Shown: positions 9,246 to 17,014 of the stretch, one piece after another
Numbering within the stretch: the stretch's first letter is position 1
Layout of the letters: every line of letters begins with the position of its first letter
Origin: Shewanella sp. c952
GTDB lineage: Bacteria > Pseudomonadota > Gammaproteobacteria > Enterobacterales > Shewanellaceae
DNA length: 44,693 nt
Assembly (NCBI RefSeq): GCF_019654975.1
Contig: NZ_BPEW01000035.1
Location: 1-44,693, forward strand
Reading direction: 5' to 3'
Translations under genes and position numbers: made by a program
The notes under the pieces: model-generated
Databases searched by the model: none
What the model saw: only the letters and a program-made list of their open reading frames with translations
Told to the model about the DNA's origin: nothing

Positions 9246-10262
9246 TTATTTTTGTTCTAACTTGATGAGACCTTTATTACCAGCGACCCACAATCCGCCA
9301 GCGGTGTCTTTAGCAATAGCGACTAGATTTTCGCCTTGTCTTTGTTCAACCAATGTAGCTTCATCGGTAGCCGAAACATCAATAACTACACCAGCATTGC
9401 CGACAAGGCGCAACGTAGACTTATTGATAGCAATACCTGCATTGATCGTTGAATCTACCGGTAATGTGATTTCTTGCCATTGAGACAGCGGCAGATTTGC
9501 TCTAAAAAGATGTCCGCGAAGTCCCATCACATAGACAGTATCACCAACAACGCTTGAATTAAAAAGAGAGCCTTCATAGGGAAATTCTTGCTTATTCCAA
9601 TTGCGACCGTTATCGCTTGAAAGTGCGACAAGGCCTAGTTCACCGACCATAATCAACTGACCATTTGTAACAGGAATAACACGATTAAAGTGCGGCAGTA
9701 AGGTACTACGCTCTGATAAGTATAGCGCTTCATCTTCAGCTTTAAGTTCTTCTAAGTAAGCAACATCTTCTTCGAAAAGTAGCTCTTGATGGTACTCACT
9801 TATCCAGCTTTTACCGCCATCATTGGTGCGGTAAAATAAGCCATAAGCGCCAATAGCGATGCCATTATTTTCATCGAAAAATAATAGATCTAAAAATGGC
9901 TTATCAATATCTTCAGACTGCATCTGCAGTTGCCAGGTTTTACCACCATTCTCAGTGTGCAATATAGTGGCGTCATGTCCAACGGCCCAACCTTTTGCCT
10001 CTGAAATAAAGAAAACCTTGGTTAATTGCGCGACGGTCGGTGTGGCAACCTGTTGCCATTGAGTATCATAAATAAAGGCATGACCACGCTCTCCAACAGC
10101 AACAAGTGTATTGCCAGCCTGAGCAATATCAAGCACTAATGAATGAGCAGCAAGAGGTTGTATTTGTTGTTCTAAATTGGTTTCTTGAGCAAGTAAAGCA
10201 GAAGAATTAAAAATACTGGCGACACTCAAGATTGAGATAAATCGAAGCATGCTAAACGACAT
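9246..10262 (-). CDS. Exported YCF48-like Asp-box beta-propeller protein
   Basis: This 338-residue protein has a signal peptide (MSFSMLRFISILSVASIFNSSALLAQ, probable cut near residue 25). The remainder is repeats of propeller blades with BNR/Asp-box turns: TENGGKTW near residue 104, TNDGGKSW near 147 and SSDNGRNW near 217. It resembles the YCF48/HCF136 family, which assists photosystem II assembly in phototrophs. In heterotrophs the same fold accompanies DUF1302/DUF1329/MMPL genes, so a scaffold or assembly role for the envelope system is more likely than anything photosynthetic. That role is inferred. The ATG at 10262 follows GGAAG by 5 nt. A hairpin separates it from the DUF1329 gene, suggesting lower expression. 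Confidence 0.85.
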   Translation of the reverse strand: MSFSMLRFISILSVASIFNSSALLAQETNLEQQIQPLAAHSLVLDIAQAGNTLVAVGERGHAFIYDTQWQQVATPTVAQLTKVFFISEAKGWAVGHDATILHTENGGKTWQLQMQSEDIDKPFLDLLFFDENNGIAIGAYGLFYRTNDGGKSWISEYHQELLFEEDVAYLEELKAEDEALYLSERSTLLPHFNRVIPVTNGQLIMVGELGLVALSSDNGRNWNKQEFPYEGSLFNSSVVGDTVYVMGLRGHLFRANLPLSQWQEITLPVDSTINAGIAINKSTLRLVGNAGVVIDVSATDEATLVEQRQGENLVAIAKDTAGGLWVAGNKGLIKLEQK

Positions 10263-10275
10263 ACAGACTTCCTTT

Positions 10276-10303
10276 CAAAATAAGAGGGGCATAACGCCCC
10301 TCT
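10276..10303 (-). terminator. Intra-operon terminator or attenuator
   Basis: An 8-bp GC-rich stem (10283-10290 with 10296-10303, loop of five) followed on the minus strand by TTATTTTG lies between the DUF1329 stop and the YCF48 start. It may terminate part of the transcripts so that the two outer genes are made in excess of the propeller and pump, or it may protect the upstream mRNA 3' end. Confidence 0.6.
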
Positions 10304-10312
10304 CTAAGTGGG

Positions 10313-11677
10313 TTAACGAATACCAGCACGTCTTAACGCAGCAGGCGTGAAGTTACCTTCACTCAACTTTGCATCAAAATCGTACATACGGCCTTCATTA
10401 TCAAGCCCCATTGCGATATAGCGGCGAGACTGTAGATCATGGAATACTTCTAACGTACTCCATTGTGTCGGCACTTCGTAGTAGTTCAAACCATGAGCAA
10501 TCGCGACACGGTAAAGCTCATCGCGGTTGTCGTACAGATCAGCGACAGATACCTGCCAAGAGTCTTCATCGATATAGAAAGTACGCGCCTTGTATATATG
10601 ACGCATTCCCTCTTTAAGTGTTGCTTTAACAACCCATACGCGATGCTTTTCATAACGAACATACTCTGGGTTGATGTGACCCGGAGTAACTATCTGCTCA
10701 TATGAAAGTTTATCAGAATGAAGCTTATAATCGTTGTAAGGAATATAAAGCTCCTGCTTGCCGACTAACTCCCAGTTATAACGCACAGGCGAGCCGTTAA
10801 ACATATCAAAATCATCGGTTGTTCTTAGACCGTCAGATACTGTACCTGGCGTGTCGAATGCAACGTTAGGCGCTTTACGAACACGGCGTTGGCCAGTGTT
10901 ATATGTCCAAGCTTGACGCGGCAATTTCTCTTGATCCATGGTCTCTTTAACAAGCAGTGCAGTACCTGCCAAACGCGCAGGCTGGGTCACGACTTGCTTG
11001 AAGAAGAATAACGTATTCTCTTTAGCCAATTTATCAAGCGTCATCTCTGGTCGAGAGTACTGGAAACGGATCTCTTCGGCAGTTTCAACCAAGGTATAAC
11101 TACCGCCCGCAGTGGGTGCAGCTTGGCTGCGTGAGGTTTTAATATCAACACCACGGAAACGAAGTATATGGTTCCAGATAACTTCTAAGCCGTTCTCAGG
11201 CATTGGAAACGGTACACCGATAGATGCACCAGTCAATCCATTACCACCATCAATCAGCTCAGCACGAGTCGCGTTAGCTTTTGTGGCATCGTAGACAAAT
11301 TGAGGAACTGACGCTGAACGACGAGTTTCATACACATTCATCTTGAACGTTTCAGGGTACAACTCAAATAATTTTACTTGGCCGTCACTAAGATATTCTT
11401 TGTATTTATCTTTGTTGGCATTGGTAATGGTAAATTCAATTTTGTCACCAGGAAATGGATCCGGGTGATGCATACCTTTACTGTAACCCGCTACAGGCTC
11501 AGTAATGCCGCCATTCCATGCTGGAATTGAACCATCAGCATTTCCAGCTTTTACAGCACCTAAAGGTGTAAGTTCGGTACCTAGTTTGGCAGCGTCTGCG
11601 TCAGAAACTTTAGCTACAGCACTAGAAGCACTTAAAGCCATCATGACTGCTGCAGACAATATCGCAAGATTCTTCAT
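10313..11677 (-). CDS. DUF1329 family exported protein
   Basis: This 454-residue protein has a classical signal peptide (MKNLAILSAAVMMALSASSAVA, cut near residue 22). It then begins with the family's characteristic start: DADAAKLGTELTPLGAVKAGNADGSIPAWNGGI. DUF1329 proteins are described as having a LolA/LolB-like half-barrel fold, suited to holding a lipid or other hydrophobic ligand in the periplasm or at the outer membrane. That role is family knowledge and inference. The gene lies 18 bp downstream of the DUF1302 gene, and the two families are nearly always paired. An AAGGAC ribosome site precedes the ATG. No lipobox is visible, so it should be soluble and periplasmic. Confidence 0.9.
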   Translation of the reverse strand: MKNLAILSAAVMMALSASSAVAKVSDADAAKLGTELTPLGAVKAGNADGSIPAWNGGITEPVAGYSKGMHHPDPFPGDKIEFTITNANKDKYKEYLSDGQVKLFELYPETFKMNVYETRRSASVPQFVYDATKANATRAELIDGGNGLTGASIGVPFPMPENGLEVIWNHILRFRGVDIKTSRSQAAPTAGGSYTLVETAEEIRFQYSRPEMTLDKLAKENTLFFFKQVVTQPARLAGTALLVKETMDQEKLPRQAWTYNTGQRRVRKAPNVAFDTPGTVSDGLRTTDDFDMFNGSPVRYNWELVGKQELYIPYNDYKLHSDKLSYEQIVTPGHINPEYVRYEKHRVWVVKATLKEGMRHIYKARTFYIDEDSWQVSVADLYDNRDELYRVAIAHGLNYYEVPTQWSTLEVFHDLQSRRYIAMGLDNEGRMYDFDAKLSEGNFTPAALRRAGIR

Positions 11678-11695
11678 TATTATTGTCCTTGTGAT

Positions 11696-13744
11696 TTAGA
11701 TTGAGTACTTAATGTTGAACGACACATAATCTCGATCAGCCATAGCATTTGTTGTCCCTACTCCACCAAAGAACGTGTTGTAAGAGATGTCAGCGCCCCA
11801 TTTGCTTTGGTAATCAAAAGCAACGCCCAAGGCGACGGATTTCTTACCTTCAGTAAATAGGAACATTGGATCCGGCGTAATACCGTCAACATCATGTGAG
11901 AAAATAACTCGTGGTGCAACATTCACCCCACCCCATACGTTGTTATAGTCCGCTTTAGCAACTAGACGATAACCCCAAGCAAAATCAGTTGGGAATGGGT
12001 TGGTTTCTGGGCCATTATGCAATGCCTCGATAATACCAGGCATATCAGGATTACCACCTGAACGTGCAGTGCCAGGACCGTTTAGACGAAGCTCGTCAAA
12101 ACTTGGCATATCATGGATCCAAACACCACCAATCTCAGCCAACATCGTCAGGTTATCGGTGCCCAATGTTGGACCAAATAGATGAGTGAACGTTGTTTGA
12201 GCTTGTGTGGTATCTAGACGAATGAACCCTTCGGCATATTCACCAGGACCATAGTTTTCAACTTGTGAAATACCATCGAGATCGGGGCGAAGGCCGGCAT
12301 TTGCCAATTGCTGTGGCATGGCGGCAAATAGCAGTTCAACATCATCAATCTGTAGAGGCTCATCCAAGCGGTGAGCAATTTCACCAGCAACCGAAGTATC
12401 ACCTACAAGGGTATTGAAGCTAAAGCCCATTAACTGAATATCTTCAGGATAAACAATTTGCGCCTTAGAGAAAGTCTCTAATGCTAACAGGTCCTCTCGA
12501 GTCATCGCTTCGCCAGACTGTGCTTTACCACCTAGGCGTTGTAGATCTCGACCAATCGCTTCTTGAGTAAAGTTTGCAGTAGTACCACTAATTAAAGGAC
12601 GACGGCTATGATAGTTCATGTAGTACAAGCCAAACTCAGTTTCACCAAGTTGCGGCGCGTAATAACCAACTTTCACACCCCATTGGCCGTCATCACTTGC
12701 TGATGCATCATCTTCCACTAACGTGGCTTTTGTTGGATAAGCGAGTGCTAGTTGCGCTAATGTTGCACCATCTACTTGACCAGAACCAACCATCCCAACT
12801 AATGCGTTGTATTCAGAAAGTAGGAAATCTAGATTCATATCTGGGTTAGCGTTAAAACCTAACTGTGCATTCTGATTGTAACCACCGTAACCGGCAAAAT
12901 CATTGGTAGAAAATATAGAGCCTGGCGTTGGAACCCAAACTGGCTGCCAATCGTATTGGTAGAAACCTTCTACAGACAGGTCGTCAGTAATCCCAAAAGA
13001 TGCCCAAACCATGCCTTGCGGACGGAACGCTTCTTTTAGTTCTGCACCTGGTGCATTCAAGATATTCAAATCAACGGCATTAATAGAGCTTATACCGTGG
13101 GCAATAAGGGTACTCTCACCCCATGAAACCACTTGATTACCAACGCGAACAGATAGAGGGTTTGCGCCATCATTAAAATCAAAGTCAGCATAGACGAATG
13201 CATCTAGTAATCGAATATCTTTACATTGAACTTCCGATGCCTTGCTATCTTCACATGGGTCAAACTCTTTGCCCGTAAGAGGGTCATTAAAGTCATAACT
13301 GCCATCGTTTAGCTTACGATCGTAAAAGTACATAGCACGGGCAAACACACCAAAGTTCTGATATTTTAAAGATAATTCGTGCAAACCTTTAAATATTTCA
13401 GAAGTCGTATCGCCTTGCGAATAAAGTAAGTTACTTAAATCACCGTTACTTGAGTAGGAACCAGGCTGAGCCCAAATTTCTGCTGAACTGTATTTGGTAT
13501 TTCCAAATGCAGAATAACCTGACCAGTCAAATTGAGGCTGATTCACCTTACCAATTTGATTTTCCCAATCTCGCCCTTCTACTCGCCAACTCGCACCAGC
13601 AGTCCAGGTTGAATCGAATGTTCCTTCTACTTCGCCCCAATTGAATGAGACTGCATTGGCACTTGTTGACATGCCAAAACCGAGCGCCGCGACTATCCCC
13701 AAAGCGAGCGTCGACTTATTAAAGCCGTTCTTAACCTTTTTCAT
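11696..13744 (-). CDS. DUF1302 family outer-membrane protein
   Basis: This is a predicted 682-residue outer-membrane beta-barrel. The frame is open up to 13855, but I place the start at the ATG at 13744. That start has a GGAGAG site 8 nt upstream and gives a clean signal peptide (MKKVKNGFNKSTLALGIVAALG ... SANA, cut near residue 31). The mature protein begins VSFNWGEVEGTFDSTWTAGASWR, typical of DUF1302, and contains the recurrent phrases FARAMYFYDRK, VRVGNQVVSWGEST and SSINAVD. The C-terminal region has alternating aromatic strands, as in a barrel. It is the first gene of the four-gene unit and probably the channel or receptor at the outer membrane. Function in this organism is unknown. Confidence 0.88.
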   Translation of the reverse strand: MKKVKNGFNKSTLALGIVAALGFGMSTSANAVSFNWGEVEGTFDSTWTAGASWRVEGRDWENQIGKVNQPQFDWSGYSAFGNTKYSSAEIWAQPGSYSSNGDLSNLLYSQGDTTSEIFKGLHELSLKYQNFGVFARAMYFYDRKLNDGSYDFNDPLTGKEFDPCEDSKASEVQCKDIRLLDAFVYADFDFNDGANPLSVRVGNQVVSWGESTLIAHGISSINAVDLNILNAPGAELKEAFRPQGMVWASFGITDDLSVEGFYQYDWQPVWVPTPGSIFSTNDFAGYGGYNQNAQLGFNANPDMNLDFLLSEYNALVGMVGSGQVDGATLAQLALAYPTKATLVEDDASASDDGQWGVKVGYYAPQLGETEFGLYYMNYHSRRPLISGTTANFTQEAIGRDLQRLGGKAQSGEAMTREDLLALETFSKAQIVYPEDIQLMGFSFNTLVGDTSVAGEIAHRLDEPLQIDDVELLFAAMPQQLANAGLRPDLDGISQVENYGPGEYAEGFIRLDTTQAQTTFTHLFGPTLGTDNLTMLAEIGGVWIHDMPSFDELRLNGPGTARSGGNPDMPGIIEALHNGPETNPFPTDFAWGYRLVAKADYNNVWGGVNVAPRVIFSHDVDGITPDPMFLFTEGKKSVALGVAFDYQSKWGADISYNTFFGGVGTTNAMADRDYVSFNIKYSI

Positions 13745-14062
13745 TTTAGCTTCTCTCCGTAACCTGCTGGATTCTTTTGTTATAGGAATTGATAACCAAC
13801 ATACTGTTAGCTTACAGGTAACACCATTGTTACAGCATTTATACGTAGTGAGCAAGGATGAAATATAGAAAATCTTTAAAAGATTTCGCTATTTTACAAG
13901 GATTTAGCAAGGTGGTTTGAGGAGTGTATTTAAATCAGATTTAGATAATATAACGAGACAAGCATTTAGCTAATATATATTATTTAATAACAATACCTTA
14001 TCTAAATTAACAGATAGCTAAAGCACTGCGTTTAAAGTAATCGACCGTTTTAAGTAATTACT
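13745..14062. other. AT-rich intergenic region upstream of the DUF1302 unit
   Basis: These 318 bp must hold the promoter of the four-gene unit and the 3' end of the pepN-DUF2835 unit. I see no convincing -35/-10 pair; TATAAC sits in the right area but lacks a -35, which suggests activation by a regulator. Inverted repeats are present: 13818-13833 (separate entry), 13870-13886 (AAATCTTT-A-AAAGATTT), and a 10-bp pair at 13939-13948 and 13998-14007 (ATTTAGATAA / TTATCTAAAT). No coding sequence was recognised. Confidence 0.5.
13818..13833. promoter_or_regulatory. Operator-like inverted repeat upstream of DUF1302
   Basis: GTAACA-CCAT-TGTTAC is a perfect 6-bp inverted repeat located 74-89 bp upstream of the DUF1302 ATG. 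Size and place fit a dimeric regulator site. I cannot assign the regulator; it does not match the CRP, LexA or FadR consensus. Confidence 0.4.
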
Positions 14063-14293
14063 CTAAACCCTATTGAGTTGGATCAAATTTCCTTGAGCAT
14101 CTACCACCATTTTGAAGTATGCTTTTATGCCTGAACGAGTGAAAAATGGTCTAAAATGTCTCGCGCTTATCCACAGAGTTCTTCCGGTTGAATCGACAAC
14201 CTCCACTTTAGTGACTTGACCACGGTAGTAAGGTAGAAAATCTTCATAGCTAATATTAAGAGGGAACAGGAATACTTGATTTGATTGTTGCAC
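14063..14293 (-). CDS. DUF2835 family small protein
   Basis: This 76-residue cytoplasmic protein matches the DUF2835 family. Telling segments are FPLNISYEDFLPYYRGQVTK in the N-terminal part and ISARHFRPFFTRSGIKAYF in the middle, ending in a short strand (LIQLNRV). There is no signal peptide or membrane segment. The gene lies 85 bp downstream of pepN on the same strand, a pairing I recall from other gammaproteobacteria, so it may be co-transcribed with pepN. Its function is not known. Confidence 0.8.
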   Translation of the reverse strand: MQQSNQVFLFPLNISYEDFLPYYRGQVTKVEVVDSTGRTLWISARHFRPFFTRSGIKAYFKMVVDAQGNLIQLNRV

Positions 14294-14330
14294 GTGGATT
14301 TCTCGAATATTTATTAAATGCCTGCTTAAA

Positions 14331-14346
14331 CAGGGCTATTGCCCTG
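14331..14346 (-). terminator. Weak hairpin after pepN
   Basis: CAGGGC-AATA-GCCCTG on the minus strand forms a 6-bp GC-rich stem with only TTT after it. It could partly terminate pepN transcription or simply be an mRNA structure before the DUF2835 gene. Confidence 0.35.
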
Positions 14347-14378
14347 AATAAGCTGAGACTTTACTTTTTACGACTGAA

Positions 14379-16940
14379 TTAAGATAGCGCTTTAGTCACC
14401 TTCTCATAGAGGTCTTTGGACAATTCATCTATTGCCAAAATATTCTCTAAAGACTGACGCATCAGCGCTTGCCTTTCTAAATCAAACTTTTTGAATTGAA
14501 TGAGCGGTGTAATAATCCTGGCCGCAACCTGCGGGTTTACCGTATTGAGCTCGATAATCGCTTTAGTCAGAAAGTTATAGCCTTTTGCATCTTTACGATG
14601 AAACTCAAAGGTATTACCTGCTGCAAAAACGCCTATCAAAGAGCGCACTCGGTTTGGGTTAGACATGGAAAAACCATCATGTTGCAACAGCTTTTCAAGT
14701 TGCTCAATACAGCCCTCATTAGCAAATGTAGCATGTAAACTAAACCACTTATCCATTGCTAATGGCGTCTCTACCCAGCGAGATTCATATGCAGCCATTA
14801 ATGCTGTACGCTCACTTGAGTTGTCACTATTCAGCGCGGTTAGGGCCCCTAAAGTATCAGTCATGTTATCGGCAGTTTCAAACTGTTGCTCTGCAATATA
14901 GCGGTAACTGTCATCAACCTTAAGCAATAAATTTAGGCAGATATTTTTAAGCGCACGGGCATCGGCACTATCGATGTTCTGTAACTGTCTTACTTTTGCT
15001 AACAGTTCATCTTCACAACCTTGTGCAATTTCATTGACGGCAAACTGACGCGCTATAGCAAGACTATCTAAGTCGATACTATCTGTTTGCTCTATCAGCG
15101 AGCTTGCACTCGTCAGGTTAAGAATTTCAGCCATTAGTGCTTCATTTAACGATTCAGATAAAAGCACACCTTTGAAGCCATCAACAAGCCGACTATCGAT
15201 ATGCATAGCTTTGCCATTTTGCAAATTATCAACGCACTGCCAGATTGATTGGCTAAACAAGGATACAGAGGCCTCCCACTTGGCCACTTCACTATTAGCG
15301 AAACGCATTAAATGCAATAACTGCTCAATTGAATAATCAAAATCCAATTTTACCGGCGCAGAGAAGTCTTGCAATAAAGAAGCGACCGGTTTGGTGTTAA
15401 TATTTTTAAAAACAAATTCCTGGGTTTGCTGTTTAAAATCCAATACCTGATTGACGAGACTGTTACCCTCGCTATCTATTAGCTCAATATCAAATGGAAT
15501 ATGCTGTGGCAATTTGTTCGATTGACCAGGAGTATCAGGTGTTTCTTGAGACAATGTTAAGCAATAGCTATTCGTTGAATCATCAAAAGACTCGCTAGCG
15601 GTCACTTGAGGAGTACCGGCTTGGCTATACCAGCGACGGAACTGCGCTAAATCAACTTGGCTGGCATCTTCCATTGCCGCAACGAAATCATCGCAAGTCA
15701 CAGCTTGGCCATCATGCCTTTTAAAGTATAACGCCATCCCTGCTTGGAACTTTTCTTCCCCTAACAAGGTATGCATCATTCGAATCACTTCAGCCCCTTT
15801 GTTATACACAGTAACGGTATAGAAGTTATTCATTTCTATTACTGATTCGGGACGTATAGGATGAGCCATAGGCCCAGAATCTTCAGCAAACTGTTGGTTT
15901 TTCATCACCTTAATTGCGTGGATACGGTTAACAGCTCGAGAGCCTACATCAGAGCTAAACTCTTGGTCTCTGAAAACGGTTAACCCCTCTTTTAAACTCA
16001 ATTGGAACCAATCTCGGCAAGTTACTCGATTACCGGTCCAATTATGAAAATACTCATGACCAACTACTGACTCGATACCATGGTAATCATCATCGGTAGC
16101 AGAAGCTTTATCGGCCAACACATACTTGGTGTTAAATACATTCAGCCCCTTATTTTCCATCGCCCCCATATTGAAGAAATCAACGGCTACAATCATATAA
16201 ATATCGAGGTCGTATTCAAGATTAAAACGAGTTTCATCCCATTGCATTGATTTCTTTAACGATGCAATTGCATGGTGAGCTTTATGAAGATTGCCCTTAT
16301 CGACAAAAACCTGCAGCTTAACGGCTCTATCGCTGCGGGTTATATACTCATCTTCTAATAGGTCAAAATCGCCTGCGACTAATGCAAAAAGATATGCAGG
16401 CTTTGGAAATGGATCATGCCATTTTACGAAATGTAAGCCACCTTCCAAATCACCACTTTCAACCAGATTGCCGTTACTTAACAAAAATGGGAATGCGGTT
16501 TTGTTTGCTTCTATACGCACGGTATAGATAGCAAGTACGTCTGGTCTATCAAGGAAATAGGTAATACGCCTAAACCCTTCAGCTTCACACTGTGTACAGT
16601 AAGCCCCGTCAGACATATACAAGCCTTCTAGGCTAGTGTTTGACTCTGGATCGACGACTGAGACTATTTCCAACTCGAAGCTTTGCTCATCAGTATCAAT
16701 AATCAGCTGACCACTTTGCTCTTTATATCCGCTCTCAACACCATTTATTTTAACTGACTTCAACTTAATATCTTCGCCATCTAGTCGTAATGGCTGTAGG
16801 TGTTCACCCACTCTTTCGATTGAACTCGTCGCTTGAATTACAGAATTTTCACCCGCTAAAGAGATATTCAAATCTAGGTGTGTGATTTGAAAGAGTGGTG
16901 CTTGATAATCTTTTAGATACTTAGCTTGTGGTTGTGTCAT
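14379..16940 (-). CDS. pepN: Aminopeptidase N
   Basis: This 853-residue M1 zinc metallopeptidase removes N-terminal residues from peptides in the cytoplasm. The exopeptidase motif GAMEN lies at about residue 260. The zinc site HEYFHNW with downstream E (VTCRDWFQLSLKEG) is near 295-320, almost the same numbering as E. coli PepN (870 residues). The N-terminus (MTQPQAKYLKDYQAPLFQITHLDL) also aligns with the E. coli start, supporting the ATG at 16940. There is no signal peptide, as expected. The C-terminal helical domain typical of bacterial PepN fills the last 320 residues. A strong terminator of the upstream prc gene separates the two. Confidence 0.97.
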   Translation of the reverse strand: MTQPQAKYLKDYQAPLFQITHLDLNISLAGENSVIQATSSIERVGEHLQPLRLDGEDIKLKSVKINGVESGYKEQSGQLIIDTDEQSFELEIVSVVDPESNTSLEGLYMSDGAYCTQCEAEGFRRITYFLDRPDVLAIYTVRIEANKTAFPFLLSNGNLVESGDLEGGLHFVKWHDPFPKPAYLFALVAGDFDLLEDEYITRSDRAVKLQVFVDKGNLHKAHHAIASLKKSMQWDETRFNLEYDLDIYMIVAVDFFNMGAMENKGLNVFNTKYVLADKASATDDDYHGIESVVGHEYFHNWTGNRVTCRDWFQLSLKEGLTVFRDQEFSSDVGSRAVNRIHAIKVMKNQQFAEDSGPMAHPIRPESVIEMNNFYTVTVYNKGAEVIRMMHTLLGEEKFQAGMALYFKRHDGQAVTCDDFVAAMEDASQVDLAQFRRWYSQAGTPQVTASESFDDSTNSYCLTLSQETPDTPGQSNKLPQHIPFDIELIDSEGNSLVNQVLDFKQQTQEFVFKNINTKPVASLLQDFSAPVKLDFDYSIEQLLHLMRFANSEVAKWEASVSLFSQSIWQCVDNLQNGKAMHIDSRLVDGFKGVLLSESLNEALMAEILNLTSASSLIEQTDSIDLDSLAIARQFAVNEIAQGCEDELLAKVRQLQNIDSADARALKNICLNLLLKVDDSYRYIAEQQFETADNMTDTLGALTALNSDNSSERTALMAAYESRWVETPLAMDKWFSLHATFANEGCIEQLEKLLQHDGFSMSNPNRVRSLIGVFAAGNTFEFHRKDAKGYNFLTKAIIELNTVNPQVAARIITPLIQFKKFDLERQALMRQSLENILAIDELSKDLYEKVTKALS

Positions 16941-16969
16941 CGTAGTCCTACCAATTCCATTTTTAAGTT

Positions 16970-16996
16970 AAAAAAAACGCGCTAAAAGCGCGTTTT
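16970..16996 (-). terminator. Terminator of proQ-prc
   Basis: A perfect 10-bp stem (16974-16983 with 16987-16996, AAAACGCGCT and complement) with a 3-nt loop is followed on the minus strand by a run of eight T. It lies just after the prc stop codon. Confidence 0.9.
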
Positions 16997-17014
16997 ATAA
17001 TCTGCAATGAGAGG

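Noticed and set aside
13745..13855. A 37-residue N-terminal extension of the DUF1302 protein.
   Set aside because: It has no ribosome site, would bury the signal peptide, and contains cysteine-rich text unlike the family. The ATG at 13744 has GGAGAG.
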